64,000 nt of DNA, from positions 1 to 64,000 of the forward strand of contig JAOAUC010000019.1 of the NCBI GenBank assembly GCA_030157785.1, given 5' to 3'. Below are positions 56,907 to 64,000 of the stretch, piece after piece. The position numbers and the translations under genes were made by a program. Source of the DNA: Zoogloea oleivorans (lineage in GTDB: Bacteria; Pseudomonadota; Gammaproteobacteria; Burkholderiales; Rhodocyclaceae). Each line of letters opens with the position of its first letter. Position 1 is the stretch's first letter. The notes under the pieces were generated by a model. It did not search any database, was not told the DNA's origin, and saw only the letters and a list, made by a program, of their open reading frames with translations.

Positions 56907-57773
56907 TCAGGCCGCCTCGCGAGGGCGGCGCGGCCTGGGCAGCGGCAGGCAGGCGGGCGCAGGACGCCCGACCAGATAGCCCTGCAGCCAATCCACGCCA
57001 GCATCCCGGGCCACCTGCAACTGCAAGGGATTTTCGATGCACTGGCAGGCCACCAGGGCACCCAGGCGGCGAATCTCCCCGTTGAGTTCCGTCATCACCC
57101 GCTTGGCCAGGCTCAGATGCCCGGCATGGCCAATCAAGCTGCGATCCAGCTTCACGATGTCCGGCGCCAAGGATTCCAGCCGCTCCAGATCCGCCGTGTG
57201 GCGCCCAAAGTTGTCGATGGCGATCCGGTAACCCCGCTCCCGGTAACCCGCCAGCGCCCGCACCAGCCGGGGCAGGTTCTCGAAACCGTCATCCGACACC
57301 TCCATCACGATCCGCTCCGGCGTCAGCCCGCAACGAGTCAGGATGGACTCGAACACCTGGCCATGGTGTTCGCGCACCGCACGCAGCAACTGGGGATGAA
57401 CGTTCAGGGACAGGAAGCCGCCGTGCTGCTCCCGCTCCTGCAAAAAGTTCAGGGCGTGCAGCGTGCGTACCAGGCGGTCGAGATGCACCAGCTCCTCATC
57501 ACCCCGGGCACTGAGGAAGACTGCCGACGGCGGCAAGTCGGGCTCACCGCCTTCCAGCAACTGGAGATGGGCCTCATGCCCGATCACCTGCCCGCTGGCA
57601 CTGGCCACCACCGGCTGGAACAGGGTGCCCAGCAAGCAGTTGCCGAATCGTACCTGTACCCGGCCATCGGCCAGTTCGAAACTGTCTTCACCCGCTCCAC
57701 CGCTGGTCAGCCGGCTGCGCTTGTTGAAGTAATGGACGAGTTCGGTCAGGGGCACGGGAGTCTCCGGATGCAT
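56907..57773 (-). CDS. Degenerate EAL-domain protein
   Basis: The 288-aa protein has an EAL fold with most catalytic motifs altered. The signature EAL is GHEAHL, the Asn motif is FLSLNVHP, the DDFG loop is IDNFGRHTADLERL (second Asp to Asn), and the late EGVE motif is CQCIENPLQL. KLDRSLI is kept. The N-terminal 25 residues are unrelated to EAL. It is probably a c-di-GMP-binding or protein-interaction module rather than an active phosphodiesterase. It is convergent with the DsbC-like gene and shows no linked partner. Confidence 0.85.
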   Translation of the reverse strand: MHPETPVPLTELVHYFNKRSRLTSGGAGEDSFELADGRVQVRFGNCLLGTLFQPVVASASGQVIGHEAHLQLLEGGEPDLPPSAVFLSARGDEELVHLDRLVRTLHALNFLQEREQHGGFLSLNVHPQLLRAVREHHGQVFESILTRCGLTPERIVMEVSDDGFENLPRLVRALAGYRERGYRIAIDNFGRHTADLERLESLAPDIVKLDRSLIGHAGHLSLAKRVMTELNGEIRRLGALVACQCIENPLQLQVARDAGVDWLQGYLVGRPAPACLPLPRPRRPREAA

Positions 57774-57893
57774 GCGAGTACGGTGGCGTCAAAAATACGG
57801 ACGCGAGCTTCGCACGATACGGGGCACGTCCAGACTGACGAACCAAGAATTTACGCAAAAGTTATTACAAATCTACGGACTCACCCATCCGCA

Positions 57894-59123
57894 CTAACGG
57901 GGCACCTGATCCCGCGGCCACAGCACCCACATTTCGCCCTTCTGACGCATTCGTCCGGCCAAAGCGCCGGCCTCGGCACCGAAACCCCAGTAGAAGTCGC
58001 CCCTGACACCGCCCTTGATCGCGCTGCCCGTATCCTGGGCCAGCATCAGCCGCTGCAGCGGCTGAGCGCTGTTCGGATGGGTGGTGGCCAGAAACACTGG
58101 CGCACCCAGCGGAATACTGCGCGGATCGACCGCCAGGCTGCGCCCTTCCGTCAACGGCTGGCCGAGCGCGCCCACCGGCCCGGCGTTCGAGCTCGGCCCT
58201 TCACGGAAAAAGATGTAGCTCGGGTTGGCATTGAGCATTTCCTGCAAGCGGTTCGGATTGGCTTTAGCCCAGTTCTTGATGCCCTCCATGGACGCCTGCT
58301 CGACCCGCAACTCCCCCTTGTCGGCCAACCAGCGACCGATCGACTGATAGGGATGGCCGTTGGTGTCCGCGTAGGCAAGGCGAACCACGCTGCCATCGGG
58401 CAACTGCACCCGCCCGGACCCCTGCACCTGCAGGAAAAACAACTCGACCGCATCCTCGGCATAGAGAATCGTCTTGCCGGCGAACTTGTCCTTGAGCCGG
58501 TCCACATCGGCACGGGAATAATACGGCACGACCTTGTTACCGACGAGCCGGCCACGCACCCGCTGGCCCTTCAGATCCGGATACACCTCTCCGAGATCAA
58601 CGCTCAACAGATCATCCGGCACCCCCAGCACCGGCCAGGCGTAAGCCTTCGAGCGGGTCCGGCTACCCTTGATCAAGGGCTCGTAATAGCCCGTGATGAG
58701 GCCTTCGCGGCTCCCGTCCGGATTCACCACGCGCCAGGGAAGCAGCCGCGCTTCCATGAAGCTGCGCACTGCCGCTACTGCGGGGCGTTCGCCCAGGCCG
58801 CGGGCCGCCTCGCACACCGGCTGCCACACGGCCTGCCTGGCCAGCGCCCGGCACGAAGCCTGGAAGGCCGGCCACGCCTCGCCCAGCGGATCATTCCCCC
58901 AGCCGGGCAGATCGCCCCAACTGGCTGACAGCAGCGGCCTGCCAAGGGGCAGCGGTGCCGGCGCCGTACCGGACGCAATCGGCGCGGTTGACGGCGTCGC
59001 CACCGGCGCAGCGGGCTTGCAGCCCGGGCAACCCGGCTCGCTTGCCGGCCTCGGCGCACTCGCGCAGGCCGACAGCAAAAGCACGGACAGAACAAGGGAA
59101 AGGCGGGGAAAAGTACTAAACAT
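57894..59123 (-). CDS. mltA: Membrane-bound lytic murein transglycosylase A
   Basis: MltA cleaves peptidoglycan, making 1,6-anhydroMurNAc ends. From the ATG at 59123 (MFSTFPRLSLVLSVLLLSACAS) it is a 409-aa lipoprotein. The MltA domain shows GLITGYYEPLIKGS, VRLAYADTNGHPYQSIGRWL and a 3D (DxD-type) C-terminal domain with AQDTGSAIKGGVRGDFYWGFG. The longer track start lacks support. It is divergent from the DUF815 gene. Confidence 0.95.
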   Translation of the reverse strand: MFSTFPRLSLVLSVLLLSACASAPRPASEPGCPGCKPAAPVATPSTAPIASGTAPAPLPLGRPLLSASWGDLPGWGNDPLGEAWPAFQASCRALARQAVWQPVCEAARGLGERPAVAAVRSFMEARLLPWRVVNPDGSREGLITGYYEPLIKGSRTRSKAYAWPVLGVPDDLLSVDLGEVYPDLKGQRVRGRLVGNKVVPYYSRADVDRLKDKFAGKTILYAEDAVELFFLQVQGSGRVQLPDGSVVRLAYADTNGHPYQSIGRWLADKGELRVEQASMEGIKNWAKANPNRLQEMLNANPSYIFFREGPSSNAGPVGALGQPLTEGRSLAVDPRSIPLGAPVFLATTHPNSAQPLQRLMLAQDTGSAIKGGVRGDFYWGFGAEAGALAGRMRQKGEMWVLWPRDQVPR

Positions 59124-59233
59124 GGATGGGGTAAACTCGCGGTTTGCAATCAATACCCGCCCGAGTATAACCACCGGTTCGCCGGCCCGGGCCCTGCGCG
59201 GCCCGAAAAACAAGGATACGGACGCCCCTTCCC

Positions 59234-60097
59234 ATGACTGACCTGACCCAGTTCCTCACCCACGCCGAACAGCTCCTTGAGCGCCTCGAACACCTCCTCC
59301 CGGCCGCCCCGAGCGCCCCCGACTGGAACGCCTCGACCGCCTTCCGCTGGCGCCGCAAGGGCAACGGGGCCGCCCTGGTAGCGATCCCGCGCCCGCACCA
59401 GATCCGCCTCGACAACCTGCAGGACATCGACGACAAGAAGGAGCGCATCGTCGCCAACACGCGCCAGTTCCTGGCTGGCAAGCGGGCCAACAACGTGCTC
59501 CTAACCGGTGCCCGGGGCACTGGCAAGTCCTCGCTGGTCAAGGCCCTGCTGACCGAATTCGCCGACCAGGGCCTGCGCCTCATCGAGGTGGACAAGGACG
59601 ATCTGATCGACCTGGCCGACATCGTCGAGCTGGTCGAAGGCCGCCCCGAGCGCTTCATCATCTTTACCGACGACCTCTCGTTCGAGGACGGAGAGCCGGC
59701 CTACAAGGCCCTCAAGAGCGTCCTCGACGGCTCCGTCGCGGCGGTATCGGAGAACGTGCTGATCTACGCCACCTCCAACCGCCGTCACCTGATGCCGGAA
59801 TACTTCGACGAAAACGCTGCCACCAAGCACAAGGACGGCGAGGTGCATCCTGCCGAGGCGGTCGAAGAGAAGATCTCCCTGTCCGAGCGCTTCGGCCTGT
59901 GGATCTCCTTCTACCCCTTCAGCCAGGACGAATACCTGAAAGTGGTTAGCCACTGGCTGGGCGAATTCGGCGTGCCGGCCGACGCCATTCCCACATCCCG
60001 CGGCGAGGCCCTCCAATGGGCGCTCATGCGCGGCTCGCGCAGCGGCCGGGTGGCCTGGCAGTTCGCCCGCGACTACGCCGGACGGTTCGAAGCATGA
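59234..60097 (+). CDS. DUF815 AAA+ ATPase
   Basis: The 287-aa ATPase has Walker A GARGTGKSSLVKAL (about residue 93), Walker B RFIIFTDDLSFE, and sensor region IYATSNRRHLMPEYF. The C-terminal part (SERFGLWISFYPFSQDEYL) is typical of DUF815 proteins. Their job is not established, although some annotate them as DnaA-like or chaperone-type ATPases. The stop overlaps the Nudix fusion start at ATGA. Confidence 0.9.
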   Translation: MTDLTQFLTHAEQLLERLEHLLPAAPSAPDWNASTAFRWRRKGNGAALVAIPRPHQIRLDNLQDIDDKKERIVANTRQFLAGKRANNVLLTGARGTGKSSLVKALLTEFADQGLRLIEVDKDDLIDLADIVELVEGRPERFIIFTDDLSFEDGEPAYKALKSVLDGSVAAVSENVLIYATSNRRHLMPEYFDENAATKHKDGEVHPAEAVEEKISLSERFGLWISFYPFSQDEYLKVVSHWLGEFGVPADAIPTSRGEALQWALMRGSRSGRVAWQFARDYAGRFEA

Positions 60098-61032
60098 AGA
60101 AGATTGTGCATGTGGCGGCCGCGGTGATCACCCGGCCGGATGGCAGCTTCCTGGTCGGCCAGCGCGCCGCCGACACCTTCTACCCGGGCTACTGGGAGTT
60201 TCCCGGCGGCAAGGTCGAAGCCGGCGAAACTCCGCGGGAAGCCCTGATCCGTGAGCTGAACGAAGAGCTCGACATGGAAGTGGACGTAGCCTGGCCGTGG
60301 CTGACACGGGAGCACGTGTACGAACACGCCCACGTCAACCTGCACTTCTTCGAGGTGCCGGCCTGGCACGGCGAAATCCATGACCGCGTCCACGCCGCCC
60401 TGAGCTGGCAGCATGCCGACACAATGAGCGTCGCACCAATGCTGCCCGCCAACGGCCCTATCCTCAAGGCCCTGCGCCTGCCGCGGATCATGGGCATCAC
60501 CCACGCGGGCGAGATCGGCATCGACGCCCAACTGGCACAACTCGACACCGCCCTGACCGGCGGCCTGCGTCTGGTGCAGATCCGCGAGCCGGATCTGGCG
60601 CCGGCAGAACGGGAAGCCTTCGCCCGGGCTGTTGTTGGACGTTGCCGGCGCGCGGGCGCCATCGCGCTGGTGAACGGGGATCTCGAACTGGCCCGGCTTA
60701 TCGGCGCCGATGGCGTGCACCTGCCCGGCCATCAACTGACGGCGCTGGAGTCACGGCCGGATTTCGAATGGGTCGGGACCGCCTGCCACAGTCGCGCAGA
60801 GCTGGAAAAAGCCGCCGGACTCGAACTCGATTACGCGCTGCTCGGCGCCGTCAAACCGACCCTCACCCACCCGGAACGGCCGGCGCTCGGCTGGGAGGCC
60901 TTTAGCGAAATGGTGCGTACGCTGCCGCTGCCTGTGTTCGCCCTCGGCGGGCTGACACCCGAAGAGCTGAACACGGCGAAGGCCGCCGGTGCCCACGGCA
61001 TTGCGGCGATCCGGGCGATCTGGAAGGACTGA
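60094..61032 (+). CDS. Nudix hydrolase fused to thiamine phosphate synthase-like domain
   Basis: From the ATG at 60094 (ATGA overlap) it has 312 aa. The N-terminal MutT-type Nudix domain (about 1-130) has GGKVEAGETPREALIRELNEEL, which fits the Nudix box with a Leu-Asp ending in place of the usual xG. The C-terminal ThiE/TenI-like barrel (about 132-312) has LVQIREPDL and GADGVHLPGHQL, but the substrate-binding N-D-R element of ThiE is altered to NGD. The fusion is common in proteobacteria as an 8-oxo-dGTPase candidate; thiamine synthesis activity is doubtful. Confidence 0.88.
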   Translation: MKKIVHVAAAVITRPDGSFLVGQRAADTFYPGYWEFPGGKVEAGETPREALIRELNEELDMEVDVAWPWLTREHVYEHAHVNLHFFEVPAWHGEIHDRVHAALSWQHADTMSVAPMLPANGPILKALRLPRIMGITHAGEIGIDAQLAQLDTALTGGLRLVQIREPDLAPAEREAFARAVVGRCRRAGAIALVNGDLELARLIGADGVHLPGHQLTALESRPDFEWVGTACHSRAELEKAAGLELDYALLGAVKPTLTHPERPALGWEAFSEMVRTLPLPVFALGGLTPEELNTAKAAGAHGIAAIRAIWKD

Positions 61033-61068
61033 AAAGGGAGAGTGTGGACTGGGAGGCCCGACAGCCGC

Positions 61069-61275
61069 TCAGTGACCGGGACGGGCGAGCGGGTCGGTTT
61101 CGTCGTCGAGGGGCGTTTCCCCTTCAACCCGATAGGCATCCGAAGCCCAGGCGCCCAGATCGATCAGGCGGCAACGGTCGGAACAAAAGGGACGATGAGG
61201 GCTTTGCGGCCCCCACACGACACTGGCGCCACAAGTCGGGCATTTGACCTGGCGCGGCTTGGTGGTTTCGTTCAC
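61069..61275 (-). CDS. yacG: DNA gyrase inhibitor YacG (zinc protein)
   Basis: YacG is a small zinc-binding inhibitor of DNA gyrase. The 68 aa have four Cys ligands in CPTCG...FCSDRC spacing, then [15 protein letters not shown], the family ending, and an acidic tail. It is convergent with the Nudix fusion gene and is the last core gene before the accessory stretch. Confidence 0.92.
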   Translation of the reverse strand: MNETTKPRQVKCPTCGASVVWGPQSPHRPFCSDRCRLIDLGAWASDAYRVEGETPLDDETDPLARPGH

Positions 61276-61677
61276 AGATTGCAGAAAGTAATATTGAAAA
61301 ACAACATAAGCTATTGTTTTTTATATAGGATTTAGAAGCCTATTTTCGGCAGCTACACATCCAGCTACACACATTCGCAGAGCGTCTGCTGACGTGCTCA
61401 GCGGCACGTTCTGCTGCGAGCTAGCTCACGAAGATGCTGTGTGCTCAAGAGCTTCGTGCTGATTATCGGTTGAGCACCCACGACGTGTTCACATCGTCTC
61501 GAGAACATGGCCTCTCGCAACAAGGCAAGGGACTAAGGAGACTCAGCCAAGCAGACGCAGACAGGCCGCGTTTGCTCCCACACCCGACGGAGAACGCCCT
61601 CTGAACTGGGCCAGACAGCAGGCTACATATACTAAACTGTACTACATTTTGTACATATCACTTAGCTGGAGCCTGCC
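61276..61677. other. Intergenic region, entry of the accessory segment
   Basis: This 402-base region between yacG and the antitoxin gene starts with an AT-rich stretch. It has a short tandem repeat (CAGCTACACA at about 61349-61372) and ends with the antitoxin promoter/operator. No gene or tRNA was found. Part may be old flanking or mobile DNA; nothing more can be said. Confidence 0.5.
61628..61655 (+). promoter_or_regulatory. YefM-type antitoxin promoter and operator
   Basis: A TATACT -10-like box (61628-61633) is followed by TGTACT (61638-61643) and a perfect palindrome TGTACA (61650-61655). The two hexamers are 12 bp apart centre to centre. This is the geometry and core sequence known for the YefM-YoeB operator, with long and short palindromes containing TGTACA. 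It precedes the antitoxin ATG by about 23 bases. Confidence 0.65.
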
Positions 61678-61974
61678 ATGGCTTTCTCAGTCAATGACGT
61701 AATTCCACTTTCCCAAGCCAACCTGTCAGAGCTAGCCGACCAGGTCGAAGCCGGTGCAGAGAAGATCATCACCAAGAACGGCGAGAGCTACGTCGCTCTG
61801 ATCGACGCTCAACGACTCGATCACTACCACCGCATTGAGCGGGCTCAAATCTATCTTCAACTGCTCGATGAAGCAGGTAAAGGACTTGACGACATCGCAG
61901 CAGGTCGCGTTGCAGACGCCACGACTGCCTTGCAGGCAATCAAGCGACGCAGAGCACTCAAGACGAGCGGCTGA
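61678..61974 (+). CDS. Phd/YefM-type antitoxin, orphaned
   Basis: The 98-aa protein has an N-terminal Phd/YefM-like DNA-binding part (VNDVIPLSQANLSELADQV, ITKNGESYVALIDAQRLD) and a C-terminal tail (LDDIAAGRVADATTAL) that should bind a RelE/ParE-type toxin. Type II antitoxins of this group repress their own operon. The toxin gene that should follow is only a short remnant cut by an insertion element, so the antitoxin now stands alone. It keeps an operator-like promoter and could still silence related systems. Confidence 0.85.
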   Translation: MAFSVNDVIPLSQANLSELADQVEAGAEKIITKNGESYVALIDAQRLDHYHRIERAQIYLQLLDEAGKGLDDIAAGRVADATTALQAIKRRRALKTSG

Positions 61975-61977
61975 CCA

Positions 61978-62049
61978 ATGCCGTCCGAGTAAAGCGCAGT
62001 CAAATTTACCAAACACTTTGAGTGCAATCTCAGGGACATCGAACGCCTC
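61978..62049 (+). pseudogene. Truncated RelE/ParE-type toxin gene
   Basis: Three bases past the antitoxin stop, ATG CCG TCC GAG is followed by an in-frame TAA. The same frame then goes on SAVKFTKHFECNLRDIERL, which resembles the start of RelE/ParE-type toxins paired with this antitoxin group. The frame is broken at 62050 by the end of an insertion element, and no toxin remainder is visible beyond the element. The gene is dead by two changes: the stop codon and the truncation. Confidence 0.7.
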
Positions 62050-62794
62050 TCAAACGCCCCAGGTTTCCTCGACGGTCCCGTTCCTCAAAAGATACCGCCG
62101 TTCGTACTCGACCAGCGACAGTTGGTCGTTGTTGCTGTGCCTGCGTTTCGGGCTATAGAACAACTCAATGTAATCGAACACATCCGCCCGTGCCGCGTCC
62201 AGGGTCAGGTAAATCTGGCGCTTGATCCGCTCTCGCTTGAGAAGCTGGAAGAAGCTCTCAACCACGGCATTGTCGTGGCAGTTTCCGCGCCGGCTCATGC
62301 TCGGTTTCAATTGATGCGCTTTGAGGAAGTCCTGCCAGTCGTGGCAGCTGAACTGGCTCCCCTGATCGGAATGCACCAGCACCTCCTGCACGGGTTTTCG
62401 GCGCCAGACCGCCATCAGCAAGGCGCCGATTCCATCCCGGCCCACGGCATGCGAGTGACCAGCCAACGATCTGCCGTGAGAACAGATCCAGCACCACCAA
62501 CAGATATAGCCAGCCCTCGTGCGTGCGGATGTAAGTGATGCCGGTTAACCAAACCGTGTTGAGTTCAGCAACATCCAAAGCCCGCTTGAGGTGGTTCGGT
62601 GCCACTACCGCCGGCTTCCCGCTGCGAAACCCGGGCCGACGAGCGTAGCCCGTCTGGGACCTCCAGCTGGCCTGACGCATCAGCCGGGCCGCCACTTCCG
62701 CGACCGGATGACCCCGATCCGTCACCTGACGGACCGCCTCGGTCTTGAACACTTCCGTGAAACGTTGCTGCGACTTCTTCGCTTCCATGAACAT
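62050..62794 (-). pseudogene. IS3-family transposase remnant (OrfA-OrfB, deleted and frameshifted)
   Basis: The N-terminal piece MEAKKSQQRFTEVFKTEAV is OrfA. At VAEVAARL it jumps into the middle of OrfB (LMRQASWRSQTGYARRPG), so the end of OrfA and the front of OrfB are missing. OrfB continues to FSRQIVGWSLA and then changes frame to LLMAVWRRKPVQEVLVHSDQG through ETWGV. The first catalytic Asp is Gly (WLTGITYIRT); the second (HSDQGSQF) and the Glu (NAVVESFF) remain. It cannot encode an active transposase. Confidence 0.85.
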
Positions 62795-62851
62795 CTCCGA
62801 TTTGCCTCAGTTGTGAGGCCACAGGGTGTCTAGGAAACCCGGGGCGATTCA
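62050..62851 (-). mobile_element. Decayed IS3-family insertion element
   Basis: The ends form inverted repeats: TCAAACGCCCCAGGTTTCCT at the left and the complement of AGGAAACCCGGGGCGATTCA at the right, about 20 of 26 matching. Inside are parts of an IS3-type OrfA and OrfB on the minus strand. The element is 802 bp, whereas full IS3-family elements are about 1.2-1.5 kb. No clear 3-4 bp target duplication was found. It lies inside the toxin gene of a YefM-type module. Confidence 0.83.
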
Positions 62852-63002
62852 TTCTCAAGTTCGTACAAGACGATGAGTCAAACGCGCACCTCAACTTGTC
62901 GAAGCACGTTCTATCTACTATACATAGTTAGAAGTTTGTCCCGACTAAAGACTCACGCCAAGGGGCATACTCTTACCACATAACTCGCTCACAGGAGAGA
63001 TC

Positions 63003-63860
63003 ATGGCAAACCTTTGGCTTGACTCAATCATTGGCAACGCGGCACTTCAGACATCCGAGTACGGGCCGCTTGAGGACGCAGCTAAGTGTTTGTACCCTGA
63101 TGGTTTGTACAGTCAGGCCAAAACGCTTTTCAATCAGATCGCTACAAATACCGAAACATCGGACCGATCAGTAAAAATCGCGAGACTCGGACTCGCCGAT
63201 CTTGAAATGCTTGTCGGTGACATGCAGAATTCAAAGCAGCTTTATCTCTCCCTCCAACCAGCTTTTTCGACACACTCCGAGCCTGGCGCATCTGCATTGA
63301 TTCTCAAACGGCTGGGCTGGATTGCGGGAAGCTTCGATGATTTTAATGAGGCACAGAAGCACTTAGATGAGGGATTTAAGCTAGTAGCTTCTGGACAAAG
63401 CCCATATGCTCATGCGTTCCTTGAGTACGCACAGGCAATGGTCATTTTTAAGCAAGGGCGATTTTCTGACGCTCTTGCCTTCGCGACTCAATGCGAAGCA
63501 CGACGGTGGTCAATTGGTGACACACATGGGGTTGCAGCCGCTCGCGTTGGGATTGCGAAAATTTCATTCGCAATGGGGAATATCGGACGGGCATGTGAGG
63601 CCATGAACTCTGCCCTTGAGCTTTTCGCAACGTTGAAGAATGACGCCTGCGTGGCAGCTGTCTCTACGCACATGGGAGCTCTTGCGGGAGCCATTTTGAT
63701 AGATCGTGCGAAATTTGCTGGCGCTTTGCCTGGCTGCTCGGGTGCCGATGGAGGAGCCGCTATTCTGAAGGCACTGAAAGCGTTCACCAGCACGGGGAAG
63801 CGCACGGAGCCGAATCCAGTAAGAGTTGTCGTTCGATCTGTGGACTCGTGGCCGGGCTAA
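63003..63860 (+). CDS. TPR-like protein of unknown function
   Basis: The 285-aa protein looks like a stack of TPR-type helical repeats over residues about 20-230 (GLYSQAKTLFNQIATNT, LGLADLEMLVGDMQNSKQLY, RLGWIAGSFDDFNEAQKHLDEG, YAQAMVIFKQGRFSDALAFAT, KISFAMGNIGRACEAMNSAL). A less regular tail follows. A good AGGAGA site precedes the ATG. Its codons are richer in A and T than those of the core genes, a sign of transfer. The next gene, a probable nucleotidyltransferase, starts four bases later. I do not recognise the family. Confidence 0.8.
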   Translation: MANLWLDSIIGNAALQTSEYGPLEDAAKCLYPDGLYSQAKTLFNQIATNTETSDRSVKIARLGLADLEMLVGDMQNSKQLYLSLQPAFSTHSEPGASALILKRLGWIAGSFDDFNEAQKHLDEGFKLVASGQSPYAHAFLEYAQAMVIFKQGRFSDALAFATQCEARRWSIGDTHGVAAARVGIAKISFAMGNIGRACEAMNSALELFATLKNDACVAAVSTHMGALAGAILIDRAKFAGALPGCSGADGGAAILKALKAFTSTGKRTEPNPVRVVVRSVDSWPG

Positions 63861-63863
63861 CTT

Positions 63864-64000
63864 ATGAACCTGAGTGAGTTCTGCGTGCGCAAGAGCATTG
63901 AACTTGATGCGCTTCTCATGGAAATAAAGAACGAATTTTCACCAGAATTAGTTGTGATAGGGGGTTCGCTTGCCGAAGGATTCGGCAACGCGACCTCTGA
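63864..64000 (+). CDS. Probable nucleotidyltransferase, partial at window edge
   Basis: An ATG four bases past the TPR gene stop opens a frame of 45 codons running off the window. Residues about 29-45 read VVIGGSLAEGFGNATS, followed by a codon beginning GA (Asp or Glu). GGS..EG..N..SD is the nucleotide-binding start of polymerase-beta-type nucleotidyltransferases; the second Asp would lie just outside. Tight spacing suggests an operon with the TPR gene. The product and length cannot be told. Confidence 0.6.
   Translation, partial: MNLSEFCVRKSIELDALLMEIKNEFSPELVVIGGSLAEGFGNATS

Noticed and set aside
60000-60100. Thiamine (TPP) riboswitch before the ThiE-like fusion
   Set aside because: The gene starts inside the end of the DUF815 gene; no leader or TPP-box sequence is present.
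62565-62894. 109-aa minus-strand ORF at the IS end
   Set aside because: It is an out-of-frame reading of the transposase remnant and the element end.

Overview
The window looks like chromosomal DNA of a GC-rich betaproteobacterium, most likely of the Rhodocyclales/Rhodocyclaceae type. The reasons are the gene families seen (a beta-type rpsF-priB-rpsR-rplI operon, lpxC-secA with a DUF721/DciA gene, and a dcw cluster without murB), a PEP-CTERM protein, and an acetate module with a VC_2705-type symporter. Genus and species cannot be fixed from sequence reading alone. Most of the window is core chromosome; the last 2.7 kb is accessory.

Layout. 1-3.2 kb (minus strand): dnaB, then rpsF-priB-rpsR-rplI and tRNA-Ser(GGA). 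3.2-15 kb (minus): an acetate uptake and activation block. acs has its own terminator. After it comes a run of a 63-aa membrane protein, a symporter-fused sensor kinase (CrbS/CbrA-like), a receiver-only response regulator, a membrane sensor fused to a DEDDh exonuclease, a CBS-DUF294 nucleotidyltransferase, and a two-subunit sodium:solute symporter. 15.3-23.3 kb (plus): six genes overlapping or a few bases apart for an MSHA-like pilus or type II secretion machine (secretin, TPR protein, ATPase, inner-membrane platform, PilM/N-like and PilO-like proteins), with no pilin genes. 23.3-31 kb (minus): argJ, two FtsX-type ABC permeases without an ATPase, a nitroreductase-like gene, a PEP-CTERM protein with a sigma-54-like promoter, and an HDOD-GAF regulator. 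31-34.3 kb: secA (minus) and a dciA-like gene (plus).

34.3-52.5 kb (minus): a small membrane protein gene followed upstream by the complete division and cell wall cluster. In transcription order it is mraZ-rsmH-ftsL-ftsI-murE-murF-mraY-murD-ftsW-murG-murC-ddlB-ftsQ-ftsA-ftsZ-lpxC. It starts from a clear promoter whose -10 box overlaps four MraZ half-sites spaced exactly 10 bp apart. 52.7-61.3 kb: rnpB, a small membrane-anchored protein, a WYYC-repeat protein with a glycine-zipper lipoprotein, a UbiH-family hydroxylase, a DsbC-like protein, a degenerate EAL protein, mltA, a DUF815 ATPase, a Nudix-ThiE-like fusion and yacG.

61.3-64 kb is accessory and visibly richer in A+T than the rest. It holds a YefM/Phd-type antitoxin with a well-kept operator, the first codons of its RelE-type toxin cut by a decayed IS3-family element, a TPR-like protein of unknown function, and the start of a probable nucleotidyltransferase cut by the window edge. 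The best candidates for undescribed biology are this TPR-nucleotidyltransferase pair, the sensor-exonuclease fusion inside the acetate block, and the PEP-CTERM gene with its own sigma-54-like promoter. All functional calls are from motif reading and family knowledge; no search was run.
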